NCBI GenBank assembly: GCA_963788205.1
Contig: CAWBGG010000009.1
Coordinates: 186,001-250,000 of the forward strand
Length of the DNA stretch: 64,000 nt
Direction of reading: 5' to 3'
DNA from: CAVVMA01 sp963788205
Lineage (GTDB): Bacteria > Desulfobacterota > Binatia > Binatales > Binataceae
This document shows, piece by piece, positions 1 through 8,296 of this stretch (the first letter of the stretch is position 1; each line of letters starts with the position of its first letter). Position numbers and translations under genes: made by a program. The notes below the pieces were generated by a model. It was not told where the DNA came from. It did no database searches and saw nothing but the letters and a program-made list of their open reading frames with translations.

Positions 1-2
1 GC

Positions 3-518
3 CTGGCGACCGGTGGCGATTTCCAGATCGACCACGCGTCGAGCACCTGCGTCTCCGGACAGGCCCTGCCCTCGGGCGGCTCATGCGCGGTCGCGATGAC
101 CTTCGAGCCGACCGCAGGCGGCACGCGCAACGGCGTCCTGATCGTGACCGACAACGGCAAGAACAGCCCGCATCAGGTGGCGCTGACGGGCACCACCGCG
201 CCTGGCGCCCTTCAAATCGACACCAGCGGGTTCGATAGTCCGACTGCGAAGACCTCGACCAGCGTGTATATGGGCGGAGTGAGTCTCTCGAATCCGAGTT
301 TGGAGCCGATCACGATCTCGAATGTGACTGTGAGCAACAGCCAGTTCGCGGCGACGTTTATTCCCGTAGCCTGCCCGGCCGTCCCAGCGCTGGGCGGATG
401 CACGCTCGGGTTGACTTTTACGCCCACGGCGACCGGACTCCAGAGCGCGACGCTCAGCATCTTCGACGATGCCACTAACAGGCCGCAGACCGTTACGCTC
501 ACCGGCACCGGCGACTAA
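3..518 (+). CDS. Choice-of-anchor D / ASH-type repeat protein, C-terminal part
   Basis: The frame is open to the left edge, so only the C-terminal 171 residues are present. Two immunoglobulin-like repeats of about 100 residues are visible, each ending in a beta-rich V-x-LTGT signature (residues near 65 and 168). Each carries spaced cysteines and an F-x-P-T-A-x-G motif, as in choice-of-anchor D or ASH/HYDIN-like repeats of large secreted or surface proteins. Function cannot be assigned from this fragment; an extracellular structural or adhesive role is inferred from the family. It ends 50 bases before truB and is probably unrelated to it. Confidence 0.7.
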   Translation: MATGGDFQIDHASSTCVSGQALPSGGSCAVAMTFEPTAGGTRNGVLIVTDNGKNSPHQVALTGTTAPGALQIDTSGFDSPTAKTSTSVYMGGVSLSNPSLEPITISNVTVSNSQFAATFIPVACPAVPALGGCTLGLTFTPTATGLQSATLSIFDDATNRPQTVTLTGTGD

Positions 519-568
519 TCCCGCTTAAGTGCGCTTCGTCCATCGGATATGGTTCGTTCATCGCGCCG

Positions 569-1468
569 ATGGACGGAATCATCCTGATCGACAAGCCCGC
601 CGGAATCACTTCCAGCGAGGTCGTGCGCCGCATCAAGGCGATCGTGAAGCCGGCGCGTGTCGGCCATCTGGGAACGCTCGATCCATTCGCTACCGGGGTC
701 TTGCCGATCATGATCGGCGAGGCGACGCGGCTGGCGCCGTTTCTGGAGGGTGGCCACAAGCAGTATCAGGGAGTGATCGCGCTCGGCGTCGAGACCGACA
801 CGCTCGATCGCGATGGCGCGGCGATCCGCACCGCCGCGATTCCCGCGCTCGATCGCGCCCGGCTCGACGCGCTGGCCGCGCGCTTCACCGGCACCATCGA
901 GCAGGTGCCCCCGATCTTTTCGGCGCTCAAGCGCGACGGCGAGCGCTTGTACGATCTCGCCCGGCGCGGCGGCGAAGTTGCCCCGCCGCCGCCGCGGCGC
1001 ATCGAGATTCAACGGCTCGCGCTCGAACCGGCCGGCGACTGTGCGCTTCGTTTCACCGTTGAATGTTCGTCCGGCACGTACGTCCGCTCGCTGGCGCGCG
1101 ACATCGGCGCGGCGCTCGGCAGCGCGGCCCATCTCGCGGAGCTGCGCCGCATCCGCAACGGCGCCTTCGTGATCGCGGACGCGCATCCACTGAACAATGA
1201 AACTCTCGATGCGCTTCGCGATCAGCTGCAGGGCACGGGCGCCGCACGGCTGACTACGATGCGCGCGGCGCTCGCCGGTCTCGCCGAGGTCGAAGCCGGC
1301 GCGGATGCCGAGCGCCGGATCCGCAACGGTGATTCGCGCGCGCTCGACGGGATCGTCCCCGCGGATGCGGCGCTGTTCAAAGTCATCCGCGATGGACAGC
1401 TCCTGGCGATCGCGGAGCCCGACGCGCGCGGCGGCGCGCGCATTGTCAGGGTGTTCGCGGCGCGCTGA
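569..1468 (+). CDS. truB: tRNA pseudouridine(55) synthase TruB
   Basis: Converts uridine 55 in the T-loop of tRNAs to pseudouridine in the cytoplasm. The 299-residue protein begins with the family signature (IDKPAGITS, residues 7-15) and carries the catalytic motif GHLGTLDPFATG with the catalytic Asp at residue 38. The second conserved block, with Tyr-rich YVRSLARDIG, lies near residues 171-180. The C-terminal PUA-like part is short but of normal length. No strong ribosome-binding site precedes the ATG, but the N-terminus matches the family start. An HD-domain gene follows 28 bases downstream and may be cotranscribed. Confidence 0.95.
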   Translation: MDGIILIDKPAGITSSEVVRRIKAIVKPARVGHLGTLDPFATGVLPIMIGEATRLAPFLEGGHKQYQGVIALGVETDTLDRDGAAIRTAAIPALDRARLDALAARFTGTIEQVPPIFSALKRDGERLYDLARRGGEVAPPPPRRIEIQRLALEPAGDCALRFTVECSSGTYVRSLARDIGAALGSAAHLAELRRIRNGAFVIADAHPLNNETLDALRDQLQGTGAARLTTMRAALAGLAEVEAGADAERRIRNGDSRALDGIVPADAALFKVIRDGQLLAIAEPDARGGARIVRVFAAR

Positions 1469-1496
1469 AGCCGGCCAGCCGCCAGGAGGATTGCTC

Positions 1497-2063
1497 ATGC
1501 TGCGTATCGACGACATTTTCGCGGTGTATCGCGACCGGGGCGGCAGCGCTTACGGCGGTGAGCGAATCAACCAGCTCGAGCACGCGCTGCAAACGGCGCT
1601 GCTCGCCGAGCAGGCGGGCGCGGAGGCGCCGCTAATCGCCGCCAGCCTGCTCCACGACTATGGGCATCTGATCCACGAGCTTGGCCAAGATGGCTTCAAG
1701 CGCGGAGACAACGTCTTCAAGCGCGGCATCGACGACCGTCACGAAATTCTCGGCGCCGACCGGCTGTCGGTGCTCTTTGCGGATTCGGTGACGGTCCCGA
1801 TTCGCCTGCACGTCAACGCCAAGCGCTACCTGTGCGCGACCGATCCGGCGTACTTGAAGAGTCTCTCGCCTGCCTCGGTATGGTCGCTGAACGTGCAGGG
1901 CGGACCCTACAGCCACGCCGAGGCTGGCGAATTTATAGAGCGGCCACTCGCGGCGGAGGCCGTCAGGCTGCGGCGCTGGGACGAGGGCGCCAAGGTATAC
2001 GGCCTTGCCACGCCCGGCCTGGAGCATTTCCGCCGCTATCTCGAGCGATGCTTGCGCGCGTGA
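1497..2063 (+). CDS. HD-domain diiron oxygenase-like protein (PhnZ/TmpB type)
   Basis: 188 residues, starting at the ATG preceded by a strong AGGAGGA site. An HD-domain metal-binding pattern is visible: His29, His53-Asp54, His57, His82 and His105. Tyr19 and Glu22 sit at the same spacing before His29 as the Tyr24/Glu27/His34 trio that marks the mixed-valent diiron oxygenase PhnZ, which cleaves the C-P bond of hydroxy-aminoethylphosphonate; that residue numbering is from memory. No phosphonate-uptake or PhnY-like hydroxylase gene is nearby, so the substrate is unknown. A plain HD phosphohydrolase is the alternative. Confidence 0.75.
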   Translation: MLRIDDIFAVYRDRGGSAYGGERINQLEHALQTALLAEQAGAEAPLIAASLLHDYGHLIHELGQDGFKRGDNVFKRGIDDRHEILGADRLSVLFADSVTVPIRLHVNAKRYLCATDPAYLKSLSPASVWSLNVQGGPYSHAEAGEFIERPLAAEAVRLRRWDEGAKVYGLATPGLEHFRRYLERCLRA

Positions 2064-2094
2064 TCGCCAGGCCGGCGTTGCGCAGGCCGGACCT

Positions 2095-2400
2095 CTACCC
2101 CCACTTCTTCCCCAGCTTATCGAGCCCGGCCTTGGCGAGGTCCTGCGGCGTCATCGCGACATGGAACTCGCACTCCGCATTGAAGAGCAGGAACCAGGGC
2201 TCCGCAAAAGCCGGAATCTGCGACGCGTCCTTCATGTCGATGACCATGATCGCGCCGCGATGGCCGTGGTTCTCGGTGAAATAGACCGCCTCGTGCTTGA
2301 GCTCGGCGAGAATCCGTTCCAGCTTCTCGCCCACGGTGCCGTCCCTGACCGCGGCGTTGAACTGTTCGAGAGGGAACTTGATGTGCATGATGATTCGCAT
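2095..2400 (-). CDS. Small conserved protein, possible dimeric alpha/beta-barrel fold
   Basis: 101 residues, start supported by AAGGAG eight bases upstream. It begins with a short beta strand (RIIMHIKFP), followed by a helix and a segment resembling small ferredoxin-like dimeric barrel proteins, sometimes annotated as DUF3303-like or 'panthothenate synthetase'. A C-terminal Phe-His-Val segment may form the last strand. No catalytic residue is evident and function is not assigned. It lies convergent to the HD-domain gene. Confidence 0.65.
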   Translation of the reverse strand: MRIIMHIKFPLEQFNAAVRDGTVGEKLERILAELKHEAVYFTENHGHRGAIMVIDMKDASQIPAFAEPWFLLFNAECEFHVAMTPQDLAKAGLDKLGKKWG

Positions 2401-2513
2401 GGGATGATCTCCTTATGGCGGGGCCCTGCGCCTCCGGTGAGACGCACTATATGCGCATTCGGGAAGGGCAGGGTAGCCGCTCTGATTCGGCCGGCTGAAT
2501 TTCGCCGCGCGGT

Positions 2514-2792
2514 CTACTTTGCCAGTTGCGGATCGTCGCTCGCGATACATCGCGAGGCGGTGGCTAGCGCGAGCGCGCCATCGCGGGCCGGTCCATCGGG
2601 CAGTTCTATCGCGGCCTTCTGGTCGTCGTATTGTTTCTGCGCGCAAGCGCCCGCCGAATCGAAGCTGCCGCGCCGAACCCAATCAGTCAGCGGCGCCGCG
2701 AGCGCGGTGTCGATACTTCCGTCGGGCTTCTGATGCTGCTGCGGCACCATCAGGAACCAGACCGCGAGCGCTGCGGCGTGCCGGAGCTTCAT
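2514..2792 (-). CDS. Small secreted protein, unknown function (leader shared with 4167-4400)
   Basis: 92 residues. I chose the internal ATG because it gives a signal-like N-terminus (MKLRHAAALAVWFLMVP). The mature part is polar, with two cysteines, and has no recognised domain. The start region and about 140 bases upstream are repeated at 4.4 kb, in front of a different small lipoprotein with leader MKLRYAAALAL. Function unknown; periplasmic or outer-envelope location is inferred from the leader. Confidence 0.5.
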   Translation of the reverse strand: MKLRHAAALAVWFLMVPQQHQKPDGSIDTALAAPLTDWVRRGSFDSAGACAQKQYDDQKAAIELPDGPARDGALALATASRCIASDDPQLAK

Positions 2793-2945
2793 CGCACAAC
2801 TGCTCGGCTGTCTGGGTCTTCCTTCATGGCTCTCCAACGCTACTCCAGGTCCTGATCGGCAGCCAGCATCCCGATCTCGCCAACGTGTCGCGGCGGATGC
2901 GAGCATGAGACGCTGGTCCGCCCGCGATGGCGGCGAGCATGACGG
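2745..2945. repeat. Segmental repeat copy 1 (leader plus transposase tail)
   Basis: About 200 bases that align by eye with about 4355-4550. The shared block runs from the signal-peptide codons of a minus-strand gene, through an untranslated stretch containing GGCTCTCCAACG and TACTCCAGG, into a plus-strand transposase C-terminal remnant. Identity looks like roughly 70 percent, so the duplication is old. Confidence 0.6.
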
Positions 2946-2992
2946 ATCGGCTATGGTCGATGGGGAAATTGCTTCACGCCGCGACAGCGTGA
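2896..2992 (+). pseudogene. Decayed transposase C-terminal remnant, copy 1
   Basis: In two different frames this stretch encodes HETL then PAMAAS-TDRLWSMGKLL, resembling the C-terminal block of IS1-type transposases (usually V-H-x-TLR-x-TPAM-x2-G-x-TDH-x-WS-x2-EL). A frameshift separates the two halves and a stop follows the final Ala. It is too short and broken to function. It matches the better-preserved remnant at 4480-4710. Confidence 0.5.
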
Positions 2993-3324
2993 ATTGCCGA
3001 AGCGGCCAATGTCACGAAAAAACCGACAACTGCAAGCTCCGAAGGGAGATCCGCCGACGCCTTTTTATCCGCCGGAGCCGGCGTCTAACCGTCTTCGGGG
3101 AATATCCACCTGGAATAGCGATCGCCTCTTCCGCGTCCTGCGCCGCCTCTTTCATCGGCGGCCCAAGCCATCAGACTGACACACTATCTCCACCGGGGTA
3201 TTCGCGCCGGTGGAGCCGTCAAAACGAGGCCCTTAGGCGGTGTGTTCCTTCGGGGTTGCCGCAAACGGTAGAATAACTGCCAAGAAACGGGGTCCGCGAA
3301 ACCGGAAAGCGGAGACGTAATCCC
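2993..3324. other. Stretch without a convincing gene
   Basis: A 332-base gap. A 56-codon frame from the ATG at 3009 (Arg/Pro-rich, ending at 3179) has no ribosome-binding site or recognisable motif and I do not call it. The right part should contain the promoter of the 3325 gene; no clear -35/-10 pair was found. Confidence 0.4.
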
Positions 3325-3609
3325 ATGGCAGATCAAAGAGCCGCCGCTGGCACAGACCCGAAGCACGAAGAAGTACGCAAGAATTACGAAGCGTTCATGC
3401 GCCAGTTGCCTGAGCTGCTCGCGCCGCATCGGGGCAAGTTTGCGCTGATGCACGGGGGTGCGATTGTCGAGTATTTTGACACGCCTGGCGACGCCCATCG
3501 GGCTGGTCAGAAGCTTTTCACGGATGGACTTTTCTCGATACAGGAAGTAACAGACTCTAGCGTTGATCTGGGGTTCTTCTCGTATGCCCTGCGTCACCGG
3601 GCGGTATAA
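3325..3609 (+). CDS. DUF5678-like small protein, partner of a retropepsin-like gene
   Basis: 94 residues. The pattern (an N-terminal helix with YEAF, then H-R-G-K-F-A-L-M, an IVEYFDT strand, a DA-x2-AG helix and FSIQEVT before a final VDLGFFS) fits the small DUF5678-type family. Function is unknown. The last 26 bases overlap the start of the aspartic-protease-like gene, so the two are almost certainly translationally coupled. It could be a cofactor, chaperone or inhibitor of that protease; this is inference. Confidence 0.7.
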   Translation: MADQRAAAGTDPKHEEVRKNYEAFMRQLPELLAPHRGKFALMHGGAIVEYFDTPGDAHRAGQKLFTDGLFSIQEVTDSSVDLGFFSYALRHRAV

Positions 3610-4006
3610 TCCTGCCGTTGGTGCCCTGATCAACGTCGGAGTACATCCGCCCGGCACCGTGCTACCAGCCAGCGTCCAACAAATCCCGCCGCCACAGTTT
3701 TTTCCGGCCCTTATCGATACCGGGGCCACCACTACATGCGTTTCACCGACAGTCGTCCAAAACGTTGGCCTTCAGCCCGCCGGGATGCGTCCGATGGGCT
3801 CCGCGACGCATCCAGCAGTCCCGACCAATACCTACGTGGTCAACCTCGGGATCGTCTTTGCCGGCATCTTTTGGTTCCCTGGCATGCTGGTTTTCGAGTT
3901 TAACCTGCCAACCGGAAGCCCATATCAGTTGCTGTTGGGACGGGACATTCTCTGTCAGGGCATCCTTTCGCTAAGCTTCGACGGCCACTTCGCGTTTTCG
4001 ATCTGA
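3584..4006 (+). CDS. Retropepsin-like aspartic protease
   Basis: 140 residues from the ATG inside the preceding gene. The single-lobe retropepsin signature is visible: ALIDTGATTTCVS with the active-site Asp-Thr-Gly at residues 45-47, and the late hydrophobic LLLGRDIL motif that completes the fold. Such proteins act as homodimers, each supplying one Asp. No signal peptide or membrane segment is seen, so it is probably cytoplasmic. The substrate is unknown. The coupled DUF5678-like gene suggests a dedicated two-gene module. Confidence 0.75.
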   Translation: MPCVTGRYNPAVGALINVGVHPPGTVLPASVQQIPPPQFFPALIDTGATTTCVSPTVVQNVGLQPAGMRPMGSATHPAVPTNTYVVNLGIVFAGIFWFPGMLVFEFNLPTGSPYQLLLGRDILCQGILSLSFDGHFAFSI

Positions 4007-4166
4007 AGGTCTCCATTTTCCGCCTTGGTGTCTTGATTCAGATAGAGCTGCTGCCGCGGTATTCCCCCAATTGAGAGTGGCCGACTGTCGCAGGTGTTTC
4101 GACGGCGTCCTGAATGCGGTCACTCCCGGTTCTCGCCGGCGAAGCGCGTACTCATCGAAGCGCGCA

Positions 4167-4400
4167 CTAATAGCTGGTGTTCGGAGCGGCCGGACTTTTG
4201 GCTGGTGAGCAGTCCACGCACTTTTCGTGATCGTCAGGCGCGGCGTTTGCCGTTGAGGCGGCGCGATCACTTTCGCACCAACCCAAAGAGGTTGGATCGT
4301 CCAACACCCGGCACGGATCGTCCGGCGGAGGGGCGGCTTTCCCGGCACAACCAAACAGCGCTATCAAGAGCGCGAGCGCGGCGGCGTAGCGGAGCTTCAT
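4167..4400 (-). CDS. Small Cys-rich lipoprotein, unknown function
   Basis: 77 residues. The N-terminus MKLRYAAALALLIALFGC has a basic start, a hydrophobic core and a lipobox-like L-F-G-C, predicting a lipid-anchored envelope protein. The mature part contains five further-spaced Cys/Asp-rich segments (DDPC, GWC, EKC-VDC) but no known domain. Leader and upstream DNA are shared with the gene at 2514-2792, while the mature parts are unrelated by eye. Confidence that it is expressed is moderate. Confidence 0.5.
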   Translation of the reverse strand: MKLRYAAALALLIALFGCAGKAAPPPDDPCRVLDDPTSLGWCESDRAASTANAAPDDHEKCVDCSPAKSPAAPNTSY

Positions 4401-4550
4401 GGCGCGACTGCCGGGGCCTTCCCGCATGGCTCTCCAACGTTACTCCAGGGCTTGATCGGCAACCACCTCCGGTCTCGCCAACGCTTCTCGGGGTTGCGTC
4501 CACGAAACGCTGCGCTGAACGCCCGCGATGGCGTTGGGCGTGACCGATCA
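4355..4550. repeat. Segmental repeat copy 2 (leader plus transposase tail)
   Basis: Second copy of the roughly 200-base block at 2745-2945, same orientation. It spans the first codons of the 4167-4400 lipoprotein and the start of the transposase remnant. Confidence 0.6.
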
Positions 4551-4710
4551 CATTTGGAGCATCGGCGAGCTTATCAACGCGGCGCTCGCGCCGTCGGACG
4601 TGCCGCCGTTGCCGAAGCCGCCGCAGCCGACGACGCTGCGACCCGGATACACGCCGTTCAGGTCGCGCGTGATATTCGGCGGGAAGATCAGCCCGAAGCG
4701 CGAACGCTAG
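4480..4710 (+). pseudogene. Decayed transposase C-terminal remnant, copy 2
   Basis: One frame reads N-A-S-R-G-C-VHETLR, then a TGA stop (4516-4518), then TPAMALGVTDHIWSIGELI and a Pro-rich tail ending in a basic G-G-K segment. This matches the typical C-terminus of IS1-type DDE transposases. The catalytic core is absent and the internal stop confirms decay. It marks a former insertion, with the left part lost. Confidence 0.6.
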
Positions 4711-4776
4711 GCAGCCGCGTGGGCGCTAGCAGAGCACAGATGACGCCAGCGAGCCGATCCAATTGGAGTTGCCATT

Positions 4777-5592
4777 TTAGGAGGGGTTGCCGCCTACTAT
4801 CACAACGAATTCATTGGGCGCCTTAATTACCTTGGGGTCAATGGGAAAGCCGACCTCCATGCCTAAGTCCCTCAATCCCTGTCTGAGGGCAAGCGCACCG
4901 GCGGGGCGACGCTCCGACCTCGTACCTATGGTTATTCCCTTGATCGGCGCGGGGTTCATGTCACTGATAACGGTTCTTTCGGGAGTCCAGTGCTCTGCCA
5001 GTCGGTCGCGGTATCGAGCGGCGATGTTGCAAGACCACGGATCGTAGGCAAAACAGACCATACGAAAGGATTCTGCGGGATCGGCGGGCAGCCCTTTGAA
5101 AAAATCGGGCTTTGAAAACGGGAGCAATCTCGCATCCGCGTTCTCGGAAGCAGCAGTGCTTGGGGGAATAGCTGCTACTGCCCCTGTCTTTGCCGCTAAT
5201 GGCACCACAGCGGGCAGGTTGCCCGGTAACGGATTCCTCATTATGTCTCGATATCGTTCGACCAATGCGGACGCGAGAAAATAGATCATCAGAAAAGCCA
5301 GAACCCCAAACCAGATGCGAGTCTGTGAGGCTAGGGTAAGAAGAGATTGGTAAATTCTTCCTTCCGGACGCAATCTTGCCGTGATCCGTGGCCAGAAAAG
5401 GAACGCGACTGCCAACGTAATCGTGGCAATCAATAGTACTTCCGCTACGCGTTTGTCATACGGCTGTTTGAGCAGGAGAGGGGCCACCAATATTGCGCCG
5501 GTTGTCACGGCTGCCGACCCGATAAGGCTTCGTATGCTTCGGTCGTCTTCGGTCCATCGACGGTTGTTGCTCTGTTCGCCCTGGTCATCCAT
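4777..5592 (-). CDS. Hypothetical membrane protein with C-terminal soluble domain
   Basis: 271 residues. After a polar N-terminus there are three hydrophobic segments, near residues 25-42, 50-67 and 92-113, followed by a linker and a soluble region of about 130 residues (F-A-Y-D-P-W-S-C, then a G-T-R-S-E-R-R motif near residue 222). The C-terminal part may be periplasmic. No family was recognised. It stands alone, divergent from rpsO, and its slightly lower GC suggests accessory origin. Confidence 0.65.
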   Translation of the reverse strand: MDDQGEQSNNRRWTEDDRSIRSLIGSAAVTTGAILVAPLLLKQPYDKRVAEVLLIATITLAVAFLFWPRITARLRPEGRIYQSLLTLASQTRIWFGVLAFLMIYFLASALVERYRDIMRNPLPGNLPAVVPLAAKTGAVAAIPPSTAASENADARLLPFSKPDFFKGLPADPAESFRMVCFAYDPWSCNIAARYRDRLAEHWTPERTVISDMNPAPIKGITIGTRSERRPAGALALRQGLRDLGMEVGFPIDPKVIKAPNEFVVIVGGNPS

Positions 5593-5806
5593 GATTGCGC
5601 GCCGAGAGCAGAATAACCCACCGGCCGCCCGAGCGGTAACGGCGGGCCGCCGTCAGCCCCGTGCCCCCCGACTGGCCGGTTTTGAAGTGAGTGGCCGGAA
5701 TAGGCCAGTATCCGGCGATGGCCCGGCCTTTACCGCTGCTCCCTGCTTTGGTAATCTTCGCGATTGACCAAAAGTAAAAGGAAAAAGGAAAAGTAGAAGG
5801 AACCTG

Positions 5807-6076
5807 ATGCCCCTCGCGGCTGCAAACCGGCGGACCATAATCCAGGCGAATGCGCGTACCCCGAACGATAGTGGCTCACCTGAAGTCCAGGTAGCGCTCC
5901 TTTCGGCCCGTATTGAACAACTGACCGGCCATCTGAAAGTCCACGCGAAGGATCACCATTCGCGGCGCGGACTTCTGATCCTGGTCGGCAAACGGCGCAG
6001 CCTGCTCGGATACCTGCATACGCGGGATTTCGACCGCTACAAGACGCTGATCGAGAAGCTGGGCATCCGGAGATAG
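5807..6076 (+). CDS. rpsO: 30S ribosomal protein S15
   Basis: 89 residues, the usual length. It binds 16S rRNA early in 30S assembly. Conserved S15 blocks are present: DSGSPEVQVALLSARI, LTGHLKVHAKDHHSRRGLL and RRSLLGYL. The first residues (MPLAAANRR) are unusual for the family, but GAAGGA upstream supports this ATG. It precedes pnp, a classical pair; in enterobacteria S15 autoregulates its own mRNA. Confidence 0.95.
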   Translation: MPLAAANRRTIIQANARTPNDSGSPEVQVALLSARIEQLTGHLKVHAKDHHSRRGLLILVGKRRSLLGYLHTRDFDRYKTLIEKLGIRR

Positions 6077-6096
6077 TCCGGTTCTTGCGACTACGC

Positions 6097-6136
6097 CGCT
6101 CCGCCCTTAGGAGCGCGGCGGGCCGGTAATTCGGCC
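6097..6136 (+). promoter_or_regulatory. Tandem stem-loops between rpsO and pnp
   Basis: Two small hairpins: CGCTCC (6097-6102) pairs with GGAGCG (6110-6115), and GGCCG (6121-6125) with CGGCC (6132-6136). No T-run follows, so these look like processing or attenuation structures rather than a strong terminator. In enterobacteria this interval holds the RNase III site for pnp autoregulation; a similar role here is inference. Confidence 0.35.
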
Positions 6137-6192
6137 GGTCCGCCTGCGGATTCCCGCCCCGTCGCAGCTATCTCTCCCTCGAAGAAACTCGC

Positions 6193-8283
6193 ATGTACAG
6201 AAAACTGGAGATCGACTTTCACGGCCGCTCGCTTTCGCTCGAAACCGGACGGCTCGCCAAACAGGCCCATGGCTCCGCGCTCGCCCAATACGGCGATACC
6301 GTGGTGTTGGCCACGGTGGTCTCGGCTCACGAGGCCAATCCCAACGTGGATTTTCTCCCGCTCACGGTGGATTACCAGGAGCGGACCTTTGCCGCCGGCA
6401 AGATTCCCGGCGGATTTTTCAAGCGCGAAGGCCGCCCCTCCGAAAAGGAGATCCTGACCTCGCGCCTGATCGACCGCTCGATTCGGCCGCTGTTCCCCAA
6501 GGGTTACGATCGCGAGACCCAGGTGGTCGTCACCGTGCTCTCGGCCGATCGCGATAACGATTCCGACGCGCTGGCCCTGATCGCCGCTTCGGCGGCGATC
6601 GAGGTTTCCGACGTGCCGCACAAAGGCCCGGTGGCCGCGGTGCGGATGGGCCGGGTCGACGGCAAGCTGGTGGTCAATCCGCTGCTGAGCTCGCTCGAAG
6701 AGAGCGACCTGTCGCTGGTAATCGCCGCCACGCCCGACGCGATCGTGATGCTCGAAGGCGGCGCGCAGATGGTCGACGAAGAGCCGGTGCTCGAAGCCCT
6801 GTTCACCGCGCATGAGGAGATGCAGGTGATCTTCGAGATGCAGCGTGAGCTGCGCCGCCTGGCCGGCAAGCCCAAGCGCGAGTTCAAGCCCAAGGAGCTC
6901 GACCCCGAAATTCTGCGCACGGTGCGCGAGCGGATCGCCGCCGAGGTCGAAACCGCGCTGGCCACGCCCGGCAAGAAGGACCGCACCGCCGCGCTCTACG
7001 CGCTGGAGGATCGCGTGGTGGCCGAGCTCGGCCCGAAGTTCCCCGAGCGCGAAAAGCAGGTCGCCGAGGCCTGCGACCGCGTGGTGCGCGATCGGGTCCG
7101 CCGCGCGATTCTGGAGCACGACAAGCGTATCGACGATCGCAGCTCGACCGAAATCCGCCCGCTGAGCGCGATTGTCCACGCGCTGCCGCGCACCCACGGC
7201 TCGGCGATCTTCACCCGCGGCGAGACCCAGGTGCTCGCCACCGTGACGCTCGGCACCTCTTCGGACGAGCAGAAGATCGACGCGCTCCTGGGCGAGCACT
7301 ACAAGAAATTCCTGCTCCATTACAACTTTCCCCCGTTCTCGACCGGCGAGGTCAAGTTCCTGCGCGGACCGTCGCGGCGCGAGATCGGCCACGGCGCGCT
7401 CGCCGAGCGGGCGCTGCGCGCGGTGCTGCCGGCTGAAGACAAGTTCCCCTATACGATCCGCGTGGTGTCCGAGGTGCTGGAGTCCAACGGCAGCTCCTCG
7501 ATGGCGACCGTATGCGGCGGCAGCCTGGCGTTGATGGACGCCGGCGTGCCGATCAAGGCCGCGGTGGCCGGAATCGCGATGGGCCTGGTGAAGGAGGGCG
7601 AGCAGGTCCGCGTCCTGACCGATATTCTCGGCGACGAGGACCATCTCGGTGACATGGATTTCAAGGTCGCCGGCACCGCCACCGGTATCACCGCGATCCA
7701 GATGGACAACAAGGTCGGCGGCGTGACCCGCGACGTGATGCGCCAGGCGTTGCATCAGGCGCGCGACGCCCGGCTGTTTATCCTGGGCGTGATGGACAAG
7801 GCGATTGGCTCGGCGCGCGAGGAAGTCTCGACCTACGCGCCCCGAATCGTCACGCTCAAGATCAGGCCCGACAAGATTCGCGACGTTATCGGCCCCGGCG
7901 GTAAGGTGATCCGCGGCCTGGTCGAGGAGACCGGATGCAAAATCGACGTCGAGGACGACGGCACCGTGCTGATCGCCTCGGCCGACGGCGAAGCAATGCA
8001 GATGGCGATCGACAGAATCCAGGCGATCACCGCCGAGCCTGAAATCGGCAAGATCTACCATGGGCGAGTCCGCAAGGTGGTCGAGTTCGGCGCGTTCGTT
8101 GAAATCATGCCGGGCACCGACGGCCTGCTCCATATCTCGCAGATGTCCACCGAGCGCGTGCGCCGGGTCGAAGACGTGGTGCGCGAGGGCGACGAGGTGA
8201 TGGTCAAAGTGCTCGACGTTGATCGCGGCGGCAAGATCCGGCTTTCGATGGTGGGGGTGGCGCAGGAACCCGGCAAGGGTTAA
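6193..8283 (+). CDS. pnp: Polyribonucleotide nucleotidyltransferase (PNPase)
   Basis: Phosphorolytic 3'-5' exoribonuclease of mRNA turnover. The 696 residues show the full order: a first RNase PH-like domain (to about 225), a helical linker, a second catalytic RNase PH domain (about 305-545), a KH domain with IGPGGKVIRGL near 567, and an S1 domain starting near 617 (GRVRKVVEFGAFVEI). The length is typical. It follows rpsO and is separated by 13 bases from the M16 protease gene, suggesting one transcript. Confidence 0.97.
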   Translation: MYRKLEIDFHGRSLSLETGRLAKQAHGSALAQYGDTVVLATVVSAHEANPNVDFLPLTVDYQERTFAAGKIPGGFFKREGRPSEKEILTSRLIDRSIRPLFPKGYDRETQVVVTVLSADRDNDSDALALIAASAAIEVSDVPHKGPVAAVRMGRVDGKLVVNPLLSSLEESDLSLVIAATPDAIVMLEGGAQMVDEEPVLEALFTAHEEMQVIFEMQRELRRLAGKPKREFKPKELDPEILRTVRERIAAEVETALATPGKKDRTAALYALEDRVVAELGPKFPEREKQVAEACDRVVRDRVRRAILEHDKRIDDRSSTEIRPLSAIVHALPRTHGSAIFTRGETQVLATVTLGTSSDEQKIDALLGEHYKKFLLHYNFPPFSTGEVKFLRGPSRREIGHGALAERALRAVLPAEDKFPYTIRVVSEVLESNGSSSMATVCGGSLALMDAGVPIKAAVAGIAMGLVKEGEQVRVLTDILGDEDHLGDMDFKVAGTATGITAIQMDNKVGGVTRDVMRQALHQARDARLFILGVMDKAIGSAREEVSTYAPRIVTLKIRPDKIRDVIGPGGKVIRGLVEETGCKIDVEDDGTVLIASADGEAMQMAIDRIQAITAEPEIGKIYHGRVRKVVEFGAFVEIMPGTDGLLHISQMSTERVRRVEDVVREGDEVMVKVLDVDRGGKIRLSMVGVAQEPGKG

Positions 8284-8296
8284 GCGGCCTCCCAGG

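Noticed and set aside
1305..1496. Upstream extension of the HD-domain gene
   Set aside because: It overlaps truB, lacks conservation and the AGGAGGA site supports the ATG at 1497.
515..1516. 333-codon minus-strand frame opposite truB
   Set aside because: Arg-rich shadow without start signal or domain.
4426..4479. Extension of the transposase remnant to the left
   Set aside because: The frame has a stop and no transposase-like residues before about 4480, so I did not include it.
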